17,885 bases of DNA from NCBI GenBank assembly GCA_016205965.1, contig JACQSM010000087.1:1-17885 (forward strand), given 5' to 3'. The notes beneath the pieces were generated by a model that was not told where the DNA came from, ran no database searches, and saw only the letters and a list, made by a program, of their open reading frames with translations. The first letter of the stretch is position 1; each line of letters opens with the position of its first letter. A program made the position numbers and the translations under genes. The stretch comes from Candidatus Uhrbacteria bacterium. Its GTDB lineage: Bacteria; Patescibacteriota; Patescibacteriia; SG8-24. This document shows, in pieces, positions 7,142-13,479 of this stretch.

Positions 7142-7909
7142 ATGACCCAGCTCCCCAGTCTCCTGGAGATGCTCCAGGCGGGCGTGCACTTCGGGCACCA
7201 AGAGTCCCGCTGGCACCCCAAAACCAAGCCGTTCATCTTCGGCGCCCGCAACGGCATCCACATCATCGACCTCGAAAAGTCGCTGGTCCAGCTCAAGCGG
7301 ACGCTCGATTTCGTCCGCGACCTGACGGCTCGCGGCGGCGTGATCCTCTTTTTGGGCACCAAGCGCCAGGCCCAGTCGATCGTTAAGAAGTACGCCGAAG
7401 AGTGCGGCGCTCCGTACGTCTCGAACCGCTGGCTCGGCGGCACCCTGACCAATTTCGTCGAGGTCCACAATCTCATCCGCCACTACAAGGACCTCAAGTC
7501 CAAGCAGGCCTCGGGCGAACTCCAGAAGTACACCAAAAAAGAGCAGGCCGGTTTCGCCAAGGAGATCGCCGACCTCGACGCCAAAGTCGGCGGGATCCAG
7601 ACGCTCGACCGCTCGCCCGACGCGCTCTTCGTGATCGACATCAAGAAAGAAAAGACGGCCGTGGCCGAAGCGACCGTCAAGAACATCCCGCTGGTCGCGC
7701 TCCTCGACACCAACTGCAATCCCGACCTGATCGCCTATCCGATGCCGTCCAACGACGACGCCGTCAAAGCGATCGACCTGATGACCAAGCTTGTTTCCGA
7801 AGCCGTCAAAGACGGCAAGAAGGTCCGCGAGCAGAACGTGGCCGACGCCAAGGCCGCCCGCGAAGCCGCTCTGGTGGCGCAGGAAAAGAAGGCTCCGATC
7901 GGCGCGTAA
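7142..7909 (+). CDS. rpsB: 30S ribosomal protein uS2
   Basis: A 255-residue protein with clear S2 features: the N-terminus MTQLPSLLEMLQAGVHFGHQ, then RWHPKTKPFIFGARNGIHII, GTKRQAQSIVKKYAEECGAP, SNRWLGGTLTNF, DALFVIDIKKEKTAVAEA and DTNCNPDLIAYPMPSNDDA. uS2 is a late-assembling protein of the 30S subunit and is needed for bS1 binding in bacteria that have bS1. The ATG at 7142 is chosen because S2 begins at MTQL. An in-frame ATG at 7067 would add 25 unrelated residues and lies inside the leader hairpin. A weak SD (AAAAGG) lies 13 bases upstream. tsf follows after a 95-bp gap occupied by a palindromic repeat. The rpsB-tsf order is nearly universal. Confidence 0.97.
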   Translation: MTQLPSLLEMLQAGVHFGHQESRWHPKTKPFIFGARNGIHIIDLEKSLVQLKRTLDFVRDLTARGGVILFLGTKRQAQSIVKKYAEECGAPYVSNRWLGGTLTNFVEVHNLIRHYKDLKSKQASGELQKYTKKEQAGFAKEIADLDAKVGGIQTLDRSPDALFVIDIKKEKTAVAEATVKNIPLVALLDTNCNPDLIAYPMPSNDDAVKAIDLMTKLVSEAVKDGKKVREQNVADAKAAREAALVAQEKKAPIGA

Positions 7910-7925
7910 AATGTTGACTATCTAA

Positions 7926-7996
7926 GGAGGGTGGGCTTTAGCCCGCCCGGCTGAATCGGCCCTTCAGGCCGATAGGCGGCCTAAAGGCCGCCCTCC
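7926..7996 (-). repeat. Three-hairpin palindromic repeat, copy A (full length)
   Basis: This 71-base element is closed by GGAGGG (7926-7931) and CCCTCC (7991-7996). It holds three hairpins: GGTGGGC/GCCCGCC with a TTTA loop (7930-7947), TCGGCC/GGCCGA with a CTTCA loop (7956-7972), and GGCGGCC/GGCCGCC with a TAAA loop (7975-7992). Its reverse complement starts with the same 23 bases found after eno (16814-16841) and aligns over most of its length with 15471-15530. It fills the rpsB-tsf gap and ends 8 bases before the tsf ATG. It resembles REP-type elements, and no transposase is nearby. Confidence 0.75.
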
Positions 7997-8004
7997 AATC
8001 TTTT

Positions 8005-8592
8005 ATGTTAGACATGCAAAAAGTGACCGAGCTCCGCAATCTGACCGGCGCCGGCATCGTCGACTGCAAGAAGGCGCTCGAGGAAAACGGCGGCGACGTC
8101 GCCAAAGCGGCCGAAGCCCTGCGCAAGAAGGGGATCGTCAAAGCCGGCGGCAAAGCCGAACGCCAGACCAAGGAAGGCCTGGTGCATGCCTACATCCACT
8201 CGAACAACAAAGTCGGTGCCATGGTCGAGATCCAGTGTGAAACCGATTTCGTGGCCCGGACCGAGCAGTTCAAGGACTTCGTCCACGACGTCGCCATGCA
8301 GGTCGCGGCCTCCAACCCTCTCTACGTCGGCCCGGAACAGGTGCCGGCCGAGGTGATCGAGAAGGAAAAAGAATTGGCCATGGCCGAGTTCGATGGTTCG
8401 GGCAAGCCTCATGAAATGCTGATGAAGATCGCCGAGGGCAAGCTCTCCAAGTACTACTCCGACGTCTGCCTGCTCAAGCAGACCTTCGTCAAGGACGAAG
8501 ACAAGACCGTCGAGGAGGTCCTCAAAGAGACCATCGCCAAGACCGGCGAGAACATCGTCATCAAGCGCTTCGTCCGCTTCGGGATGGAATAA
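8005..8592 (+). CDS. tsf: Elongation factor Ts (short form)
   Basis: A 195-residue protein, the short form as in Thermus rather than the ~283-residue E. coli type. EF-Ts is the GDP/GTP exchange factor for EF-Tu. The N-terminal UBA-like domain reads LRNLTGAGIVDCKKALEENG (about 11-30). The core carries the diagnostic ETDFVARTEQFKDFVHDVAM (about 77-96), with the TDFVAR residues that contact EF-Tu. The C-terminal part includes LKQTFVKDEDKTVEEVL and NIVIKRFVRFGME, a usual EF-Ts ending. Either ATG 8005 or ATG 8014 could be the start. Neither has an SD, because the repeat element ends 8 bases upstream. It is probably transcribed with rpsB and ends in a strong terminator. Confidence 0.96.
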   Translation: MLDMQKVTELRNLTGAGIVDCKKALEENGGDVAKAAEALRKKGIVKAGGKAERQTKEGLVHAYIHSNNKVGAMVEIQCETDFVARTEQFKDFVHDVAMQVAASNPLYVGPEQVPAEVIEKEKELAMAEFDGSGKPHEMLMKIAEGKLSKYYSDVCLLKQTFVKDEDKTVEEVLKETIAKTGENIVIKRFVRFGME

Positions 8593-8610
8593 AGGTAGCT
8601 GCTACCGAGC

Positions 8611-8651
8611 AAAGCAAGACTCCGGCGCAGTGCCGGACTCTTGCTTTTTTT
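8611..8651 (+). terminator. Strong intrinsic terminator after tsf
   Basis: AAAGCAAGACTCCGGC (8611-8626) pairs with GCCGGACTCTTGCTTT (8632-8647), one mismatch, around a GCAGT loop, then seven Ts (8645-8651). A small hairpin GGTAG/CTACC (8594-8606) precedes it. Its right arm contains the TTGCTT -35 box of the next gene. Confidence 0.92.
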
Positions 8652-8669
8652 GCCTTACAGTGCTAGATT
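8641..8669 (+). promoter_or_regulatory. Putative promoter of the 8713 gene, overlapping the tsf terminator
   Basis: TTGCTT (8641-8646), a 17-base spacer ending in TGC (extended -10), and TAGATT (8664-8669). The predicted start at about 8676 falls on the first bases of the leader hairpin. The same boxes and spacing recur at 9781-9809. Confidence 0.55.
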
Positions 8670-8674
8670 TCGCT

Positions 8675-8706
8675 CTCGGCCTTTTCAAATCTTGCCGGGA
8701 AAGGAG
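8675..8706 (+). promoter_or_regulatory. 5'-terminal leader hairpin and SD of the 8713 gene
   Basis: CTCGGC (8675-8680) pairs with GCCGGG (8694-8699), including one U-G pair, around a 13-base loop with TTTTCA. AAGGAG (8701-8706) follows at once, six bases before the ATG. The counterpart at 9815-9846 has a perfect GTCGGC/GCCGAC stem, a 12-base loop with TTTTCA, then AGGAGG. Confidence 0.55.
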
Positions 8707-8712
8707 TCCGTC

Positions 8713-9174
8713 ATGCTCGTCACTTCACTGATTCCTGCCAGTTCCGCAGCCCCATGCTCATCATCGGTGTGGCGAGTCAGAAGACCGTCCGTGCGGCCGA
8801 TGCCGCCAGAGGCTCGGCTATTTTTGAGCACTTTTCTCGCTGCTCTGGCAGGGGCCGCCTTTGTCGGAGGGGTGTCAATATTGGCATTGATCTCCGGCGT
8901 TTTTGATAACATAGCTCACATCCTGGTCTGCGCCTACCCCGTCGTGGGCATCGTCGGCATCGCCGTCCTCAACCCCATCGTTGTCGCCAGCACGGCCGTT
9001 CAGGAATATGCCATCACCAAGCCTCAAGCGATCGTCTCGGTTTGTCTGGGCTATGCGGCGCTCGTGAGCGCTGTCGTCACTGGCTCGGCCTCGGTTTTTT
9101 TCACGATTGGCGCGGTTTGTTTGCTCACGGCGTTGATCCTCTACTGCTGGCCCGTCAAGTCCGTCTCAACCTGA
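8713..9174 (+). CDS. Small four-helix membrane protein of unknown function
   Basis: A 153-residue protein that I do not recognise. Residues 1-35 are polar with a basic stretch (RVRRPSVRP). Hydrophobic segments lie at about 36-62, 67-92, 106-125 and 127-146, so four membrane helices with short loops are likely. There is no signal peptidase motif. The ATG at 8713 is chosen because AAGGAG lies six bases upstream, one of the best SDs in the window; the frame is open 24 codons further up, but that runs into the tsf terminator. The gene is a self-contained unit with its own promoter, leader hairpin, SD and a terminator that overlaps the stop codon. Base use is less GC-rich than in the housekeeping neighbours, which fits an accessory gene. 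Confidence 0.65.
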   Translation: MLVTSLIPASSAAPCSSSVWRVRRPSVRPMPPEARLFLSTFLAALAGAAFVGGVSILALISGVFDNIAHILVCAYPVVGIVGIAVLNPIVVASTAVQEYAITKPQAIVSVCLGYAALVSAVVTGSASVFFTIGAVCLLTALILYCWPVKSVST

Positions 9175-9204
9175 TCGCCCCAAAAAGGCGGTCTTTTGTT
9201 TTTT
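9173..9204 (+). terminator. Intrinsic terminator overlapping the 8713 gene stop codon
   Basis: GATCGCC (9173-9179) pairs with GGCGGTC (9187-9193), one G-U, around CCAAAAA. TTTTGTTTTTT (9194-9204) follows. The stem begins at the second base of the TGA stop. Confidence 0.8.
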
Positions 9205-9245
9205 CGACCGAATGTTCGATAGCCGTGACCGCGCAATGTGATAGA

Positions 9246-9272
9246 AAAAACCCAGCTCATCGCTGGGTTTTT
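9246..9272 (-). terminator. Bidirectional intrinsic terminator
   Basis: AAAAACCCAGC (9246-9256) and GCTGGGTTTTT (9262-9272) pair around a 5-base loop, so both strands end in a T-run. It lies 37 bases past the stop of the minus-strand gene 9310-9693 and also backs up the terminator at 9173-9204. Confidence 0.85.
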
Positions 9273-9309
9273 GAGTGATCGCCGCGTCGGCGCATGAAAG
9301 TCGGCGCAT

Positions 9310-9693
9310 CTATCGCGGCCCCTTTTTCTTCGGCCGTTTTATCTTCGGCGCGGCGGGCAGCGGCACCACGACGGTCTCGTAGAGCGTTTCATCGTACCAC
9401 GCATCAAGGATGGTTTGATCGGCGCTCTTGCCGAAAAACCTCTTGCCGGTGTCGCGGTAACGGCCGAGAACGTCGAAGCGGATGTTGGCCACCCATAATT
9501 CATCGACGGCAGACTTGCCCGGTTTGTCAGGCATCTCCGGCGTCTCGCCGACGATCACTCCCATGATGAGAACCTTCCGGCGGCCCTCGTCGTCCTTGCC
9601 CATGCGCCGAAGGACGAAGCGCCCATGATACGGCGGCGTCAACCGTTCCATTTCTCTGACTTTGGCCGACTCTTCTTCCAATGAATCAGACAT
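9310..9693 (-). CDS. Hypothetical soluble protein, 127 residues
   Basis: I do not recognise this protein. It has a highly charged N-terminus (MSDSLEEESAKVREMERL). A predicted beta-rich centre follows (GRFVLRRMGK, RRKVLIMGVIVGE, DELWVANIRFDVLGRYRDTG), then FFGKSADQTILDAWYDETLY and a proline/lysine-rich basic tail (PAAPKIKRPKKKGPR). There is no signal peptide, membrane segment or cysteine, so it is probably cytoplasmic. The ATG at 9693 is supported by GGGAG about seven bases upstream. It is the only minus-strand gene between 4526 and 17885. A TATAAT box is present at 9812-9807 on its strand and a bidirectional terminator lies after it. It is likely real but accessory. Confidence 0.6.
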   Translation of the reverse strand: MSDSLEEESAKVREMERLTPPYHGRFVLRRMGKDDEGRRKVLIMGVIVGETPEMPDKPGKSAVDELWVANIRFDVLGRYRDTGKRFFGKSADQTILDAWYDETLYETVVVPLPAAPKIKRPKKKGPR

Positions 9694-9754
9694 TTTGGCT
9701 CCCGGCGAATGTTAGGCGGCGGAATCCGCTTAACGTGGGAATGTAACGCCGATC

Positions 9755-9789
9755 AAAAGCAGGCGTCAAGGCCGCAAGGCTTGCTTTTT
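9755..9789 (+). terminator. Terminator-like hairpin with no upstream plus-strand gene
   Basis: AAAAGCAGGC (9755-9764) pairs with GCTTGCTTTT (9779-9788), one G-U pair, and a T-run ends at 9789. It resembles the tsf terminator in its outer stem (AAAGCA...TTGCTTTTT). The nearest upstream plus-strand gene already has two terminators, so this one ends either an unannotated transcript or nothing. Its right arm again contains the -35 box of the next gene. Confidence 0.6.
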
Positions 9790-9809
9790 CAGGGCCGATG
9801 TATTAGATT
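9781..9809 (+). promoter_or_regulatory. Putative promoter of the 9852 gene
   Basis: TTGCTT (9781-9786), 17-base spacer, TAGATT (9804-9809). The boxes and spacing are identical to those at 8641-8669, and the predicted start (about 9816) is again at the foot of the leader hairpin. Confidence 0.55.
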
Positions 9810-9812
9810 ATA
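9807..9812 (-). promoter_or_regulatory. Putative -10 box for the 9310-9693 gene
   Basis: A perfect TATAAT reads on the minus strand from 9812 to 9807, giving a start near 9800 and a leader of about 107 bases. No good -35 is seen at 16-18 bases. It overlaps the opposing promoter of the 9852 gene, so the two divergent transcripts may interfere. Confidence 0.35.
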
Positions 9813-9814
9813 TG

Positions 9815-9846
9815 GTCGGCATTTTCAGGCTCGCCGACAGAGGAGG
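9815..9846 (+). promoter_or_regulatory. 5'-terminal leader hairpin and SD of the 9852 gene
   Basis: GTCGGC (9815-9820) pairs perfectly with GCCGAC (9833-9838) around a 12-base loop with TTTTCA. AGGAGG (9841-9846) follows, five bases before a GTG start. It is the counterpart of 8675-8706, with compensating stem differences. Confidence 0.55.
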
Positions 9847-9851
9847 ACACC

Positions 9852-10163
9852 GTGGACTTTTTCAGACCGAACACGCCCGCCGCCGCTTTCGGAGCCGCGC
9901 ACGTCTCTCGCGGGGAGCCGGTCGCGGACAAGCTGGCCAGGATCGCCGGCCGCGCTTTCGACCTGTTCGAGTGGAGCTTGGAAAAGCTCTTCGACATCCT
10001 CATCCCGGTCCTGATCGTGATCGTCCTGCCATTCGTCTGCCTGTTCACGGTCTTCGTTGACACGCTCTTTTTTCCGGTCCGCGGCGAGTTCCGCATCCCC
10101 GACGAGGCCAGCGCGTCCGCCGGCAAGGCTGACCGCAAGCGCCGCCGGCGCCACCCATCCTGA
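9852..10163 (+). CDS. Small single-helix membrane protein of unknown function (GTG start)
   Basis: A 103-residue protein that I do not recognise. Residues 1-46 are amphipathic (DKLARIAGRAFDLFEWSLEK). A strong hydrophobic helix spans about 47-74 (LFDILIPVLIVIVLPFVCLF), and the tail is hydrophilic and ends in a basic cluster (KADRKRRRRH). The GTG start at 9852 is set by a full AGGAGG SD five bases upstream. By the positive-inside rule the basic C-terminus is probably cytoplasmic. The gene carries its own promoter, leader hairpin and a terminator overlapping its stop, so it is a monocistronic unit built like the 8713 gene although the two proteins are not similar. It lies directly before gap. 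Confidence 0.65.
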   Translation: MDFFRPNTPAAAFGAAHVSRGEPVADKLARIAGRAFDLFEWSLEKLFDILIPVLIVIVLPFVCLFTVFVDTLFFPVRGEFRIPDEASASAGKADRKRRRRHPS

Positions 10164-10191
10164 ACCGTCCACCAAGGCGGTTCTTTTATTT
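10162..10191 (+). terminator. Intrinsic terminator overlapping the 9852 gene stop codon
   Basis: GAACCG (10162-10167) pairs with CGGTTC (10178-10183). The stem can extend by CC/GG past a bulged T. TTTTATTT (10184-10191) follows. The stem starts at the second base of the TGA stop. Confidence 0.75.
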
Positions 10192-10203
10192 GCGGCGCCG
10201 TTG

Positions 10204-10209
10204 TACAAT
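10204..10209 (+). promoter_or_regulatory. Putative -10 box of gap
   Basis: TACAAT (5 of 6 to consensus) with a predicted start near 10216 and a leader of about 18 bases lacking an SD. The -35 position (10181-10186, TTCTTT) lies in the terminator T-tract and matches poorly. Confidence 0.4.
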
Positions 10210-10233
10210 GCAAAGCGATTAACACCCGCATTT

Positions 10234-11247
10234 ATGCCCATCCGCGTCGCCATCAACGGTTTCGGCCGCATCGGCCGCAACACCTTCAAGGCATCCTTCG
10301 GCCGGCTCAAGAATCTCGAGTTCGTCGCCGTCAACGATCTGACCGACACCAAGACTCTGGCCCATCTACTCAAGCACGACACCAGCTACGGCCTCTACGA
10401 ACACGAGATCGGCCACGACGACAAGAACCTCATCGTCGGCGGCAAGAAGATCCGCGTCTACGCCGAAAAGGACCCGACCAAGCTGCCCTGGGGCGCGGAA
10501 AAAATCGACGTCGTGCTCGAATGCACCGGCCGCTTCACCGACGAAGCCGGCGCCTCGCAGCACCTGACCGCCGGCGCCAAGCGCGTCATCATCTCGGCCC
10601 CGGCCAAAGGCGGCAACGTGCCGACGCACGTTCTCGGCGTCAATCCAGAAAACGCCGGCAAATCGAAAGTCATCAACAACGCCTCCTGCACCACCAACTG
10701 CATCGCCCCGGTCGCCGCCGTCATGCACGAGAATTTCGGCATCTTGCGGGCCATCATGACGACGGTGCACGGCTATACCGCCGACCAGAATCTCCAAGAC
10801 GGACCGCATAAGGACCTGCGCCGGGCCCGGGCCGCGGCCGCCAACATGGTGCCGACCTCGACCGGCGCGGCCATCGCCGTGACCGAAGCGATTCCGGAAC
10901 TCAAGGGGCTGTTCGACGGCCTGGCCATCCGCGTTCCCGTGCCGGTGGTTTCGCTGGCCGACTTCACCTTCCTTTTGAAAAAGAAGACCTCGGCGCAAGA
11001 GATCAATGCCGTTTTCAAGAAGGCGGCCAAGAGCGTTCGCTACAAGGGGATTCTCGACGTCACCGAAGAGCCGCTGGTTTCGTCCGACTTCATCAAGAAT
11101 CCGTTTTCATCGATCGTCGATCTCGGCCTGACCAAAGTCATCGAAGGCGACTTCGTCAAAGTCGTCGCTTGGTACGACAACGAATGGGCCTACTCGATGC
11201 GTCTCGGAGAAATGGCCGAGTACGTCGGCAAATCGCTGAAGGGATGA
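10234..11247 (+). CDS. gap: Glyceraldehyde-3-phosphate dehydrogenase, type I
   Basis: A 337-residue enzyme that oxidises glyceraldehyde-3-phosphate to 1,3-bisphosphoglycerate with NAD+ and phosphate. The Rossmann motif is NGFGRIGR (residues 8-15). FVAVNDLTD, with Asn-Asp at the end of beta-2, favours NAD. The active site NNASCTTNCIAPV contains the catalytic Cys152, and His179 in TTVHGYTADQNLQDGPHKDL is the usual base. The C-terminus has WYDNEWAYSMRLGEMAEYV, with Ala where many homologs have Gly. The ATG at 10234 is chosen because the fold begins at MPIRVAINGFG; the frame is open upstream through the preceding gene. No SD is present. It is first in the glycolytic run and is followed after four bases by the metallophosphoesterase, so the two are probably co-transcribed. 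Confidence 0.97.
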   Translation: MPIRVAINGFGRIGRNTFKASFGRLKNLEFVAVNDLTDTKTLAHLLKHDTSYGLYEHEIGHDDKNLIVGGKKIRVYAEKDPTKLPWGAEKIDVVLECTGRFTDEAGASQHLTAGAKRVIISAPAKGGNVPTHVLGVNPENAGKSKVINNASCTTNCIAPVAAVMHENFGILRAIMTTVHGYTADQNLQDGPHKDLRRARAAAANMVPTSTGAAIAVTEAIPELKGLFDGLAIRVPVPVVSLADFTFLLKKKTSAQEINAVFKKAAKSVRYKGILDVTEEPLVSSDFIKNPFSSIVDLGLTKVIEGDFVKVVAWYDNEWAYSMRLGEMAEYVGKSLKG

Positions 11248-11251
11248 CGCT

Positions 11252-12157
11252 GTGTTCCCGACGCTGTTTTACGATCTCATCATCGCGCTCGTCGCGGCGT
11301 CGATCCCGCTGTTTTTCGTCGAGCTCGCCCGGCGCCGGCCGAGAGTCGCCGACAAGAAGCGATACGGGATCGTCTCGGTCTTGCTGACGGCGGTCTGGCT
11401 GATCGTCGTCTACGGCAGCTTCGTCGAGCCGAAGATCCTGACGGTCAAGACGTATCCGATCGCCTTGGGAGCGACCGGCACGCGCTTGCGCATCGCCGTC
11501 ATCTCCGACCTTCATTTGGGCGCCTACCGTCACGCCGATTGGACGGCCAAGATCGTCAAGAGGATCAACGCGCTCCGGCCCGACGCGGTCGTGCTGGCCG
11601 GCGACTTCGTAGCGACCGAGGCCGGCACCGCCGGATTCGCGCCGCTGCGCGATCTCGAAACCCGCTTCGGCGCCTACGCGGTCCTGGGGAACTGGGATTA
11701 CCGCATCGGGGCCATTGAAGTCAGGAAGGCGATCGAGTCCGCTTCCGTGGAGGTGTTGACCAACGAGTCGGTGCCGCTGAACGTCGACGGCAAAACGGTC
11801 CGTCTGGTCGGGCTCGACGACCTGACCTTCGGCATGCCCGACTGGCCGGCCGCCCTGGCCTCGGTCCAGCCCGGCGACGTCGTCATCGCGGCCGCTCATA
11901 ATCCGGATGCGGTTCAACGCGCCGAGCACGAGAACGTCGATCTGGTCGTGTCCGGCCACACCCATTGCGGCCAAGTGCGCCTGCCGTTCATCGGACCGGT
12001 GCCCAAGCTGCCGACGGATCTCGGCCGCCGTTACGACTGCGGCGTCTTCGGCTTCGGACCCGTGAAACTGTTCATTACTCCCGGCGTGGGCGAGACCGGC
12101 GCGCGCGCCCGCCTGTTCAATCCGCCGGAAATATCATTGCTTGATCTGACTCTATGA
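11252..12157 (+). CDS. Membrane-anchored metallophosphoesterase (YaeI/YkuE-like)
   Basis: A 301-residue protein with two N-terminal hydrophobic segments (about 5-24 and 38-56), then a calcineurin-like phosphoesterase domain. The metal-binding motifs occur in order: DLHLG (DxH), LAGDFV (GD), LGNWDY (GNxD, with Trp where GNHD has His), AAHNPD (H) and SGHTHCGQ (GHxH). Relatives with this topology hydrolyse phosphodiesters at the membrane, including lipid substrates. The substrate here is unknown. The start is GTG at 11252, four bases after the gap stop, with a weak AGGG upstream. The 3' end overlaps the next gene by 4 bp (ATGA), so the three genes gap, this one and the dehydrogenase form a tight operon. 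Confidence 0.88.
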   Translation: MFPTLFYDLIIALVAASIPLFFVELARRRPRVADKKRYGIVSVLLTAVWLIVVYGSFVEPKILTVKTYPIALGATGTRLRIAVISDLHLGAYRHADWTAKIVKRINALRPDAVVLAGDFVATEAGTAGFAPLRDLETRFGAYAVLGNWDYRIGAIEVRKAIESASVEVLTNESVPLNVDGKTVRLVGLDDLTFGMPDWPAALASVQPGDVVIAAAHNPDAVQRAEHENVDLVVSGHTHCGQVRLPFIGPVPKLPTDLGRRYDCGVFGFGPVKLFITPGVGETGARARLFNPPEISLLDLTL

Positions 12158-13461
12158 ACCGCTCCATCGTCATTCTCGGCGCCGGTTTCGGCGGCCTGGC
12201 CTGCGCCCGGGAAATCTCCCGCCGGGCCGGCAAAGAGGCCTGCAAGGTAACGGTCGTCGACCATGCGCGCTACCACGTCTTCACGCCGCTGCTCTACGAA
12301 GTCGCCACCGGTTTCATCGAGCACGAAAATCTCGGCACCTCGCGGCTGCTGATGAGCGGCGTGACCGTCGGCAATGCCGAACTGACGGCCCGCTGGGGCG
12401 TCGATTTCATCGAGGACGACGTCGAGGGCGTCGATTGGGAACGCCGCCGGGTGAAATTGCGCCGCGGGGCGGCGATGCCGTTCGATACGCTGATCATCGC
12501 TCTCGGGGCCGAGGTGAATTATTACGGCATCGAGGGCATGGCCGAACACGCCATGACGTTGAAGAACGTCCGCGACGCCGACCGCTTGCGCCAGCGCATC
12601 CACGATACTTTGCACAAAAAAGAACGGGGTTTGGATGACAAGCTCGACATCGTCATCGGCGGCGGCGGCGCCACCGGCGTCGAATTGGCGGCCGAGCTGA
12701 CCATGTTTCTCAAGCGCCACATGCTCAAGGGCCATCTCAAGCCCGAAGATTTCAGCATCTCGATCATCGAAGCGACTCCCCGCGTGCTGGGCGCTTTGCC
12801 CAAAGAACTTTCCGGCTATGCCGCCGACCGCCTGCGTAGTCTCGGCATCCGCCTCGATCTCGATACCTGCGTCAAGAAGGTCGAGCGCGCCCGGGTGACG
12901 ATCGCGCCCCGGCCGCTCAAGCCGGGCGAGTCGAACGACGCCTTGCTCTGCGATTTCCGTGGCGAGTCCGAAAAACAGGTCGAAGCCGATGCTATCGTCT
13001 GGACCGGCGGCATCCGCGGCAGTTCGGCTCTCGAAAAACTCGGCCTGCCGCTCGACAGCCGCGGCAAGCGCCTCGAGGTCGGTCCGACATTGGAGGTTCC
13101 CGGCAAGAAAGACGTCTTCGCGATCGGCGACGCCGCCCTGCTCATGGATCCGGCGACCAAGCTGCCGGTGCCGTGGCTGGCTCAAGCCGCCACGGCGCAT
13201 GGCCAGGTCGTGGCCAAAACCGTCATCAGCCGCCTGGCCGGCGGCTCCGACGCCGAATACCGGTTCCGCGAGTACCCGGTCATCGTGCCTTTGGGCGGCA
13301 AATGCGCCATCGCCAAGGTCGGCGGCCTCACACTCAAGGGCTGGCTCGGCTGGCTGCTCAAGGAATTCGCCAACCTTCGCTATTTCCTGTCGATACTGCC
13401 TCTTCGGCCCGCAATCGTCCTGTGGTGGCGCGGCGCCAAGATGTATTCCCAAAACGATTGA
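12154..13461 (+). CDS. NDH-2-like NADH:quinone oxidoreductase (FAD-dependent pyridine nucleotide oxidoreductase)
   Basis: A 435-residue two-dinucleotide-binding-domain flavoprotein. The FAD site is ILGAGFGGL (about 7-15). The NADH site is VIGGGGATGVELAAEL, with GGGGATG at 169-175. The second FAD motif is VFAIGDAA (Asp326). AQAATAHGQ from residue 343 corresponds to the AQxA quinone-site region of NDH-2. The C-terminus ends in an amphipathic, Trp/Leu-rich segment (LKGWLGWLLKEFANLRYFLS) typical of monotopic membrane attachment. NDH-2 passes electrons from NADH to quinone without pumping protons. Its place between gap and pgk suggests it reoxidises glycolytic NADH. The electron acceptor is unproven, because no quinone or oxidase genes are here. 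The ATG overlaps the upstream stop by 4 bp. Confidence 0.85.
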   Translation: MNRSIVILGAGFGGLACAREISRRAGKEACKVTVVDHARYHVFTPLLYEVATGFIEHENLGTSRLLMSGVTVGNAELTARWGVDFIEDDVEGVDWERRRVKLRRGAAMPFDTLIIALGAEVNYYGIEGMAEHAMTLKNVRDADRLRQRIHDTLHKKERGLDDKLDIVIGGGGATGVELAAELTMFLKRHMLKGHLKPEDFSISIIEATPRVLGALPKELSGYAADRLRSLGIRLDLDTCVKKVERARVTIAPRPLKPGESNDALLCDFRGESEKQVEADAIVWTGGIRGSSALEKLGLPLDSRGKRLEVGPTLEVPGKKDVFAIGDAALLMDPATKLPVPWLAQAATAHGQVVAKTVISRLAGGSDAEYRFREYPVIVPLGGKCAIAKVGGLTLKGWLGWLLKEFANLRYFLSILPLRPAIVLWWRGAKMYSQND

Positions 13462-13463
13462 AA

Positions 13464-13472
13464 TGGTATAAT
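13464..13472 (+). promoter_or_regulatory. Extended -10 promoter for leaderless pgk
   Basis: TGGTATAAT is a perfect extended -10 (TGn plus TATAAT), placed in the 18-base gap after the dehydrogenase stop. Seven bases separate it from the pgk ATG at 13480, so transcription should start at or one base before the A of ATG. No SD is present. Confidence 0.6.
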
Positions 13473-13479
13473 GGACGCC

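Noticed and set aside
7926..7996. The palindromes considered as a CRISPR array or transposon end
   Set aside because: Copies are single, scattered and in both orientations, without regular spacers, cas genes, transposase or clear target-site duplications.
9709..10014. Plus-strand frame of 101 codons starting before the 9852 gene
   Set aside because: It runs through the terminator, promoter and SD of the 9852 gene and has no SD of its own.
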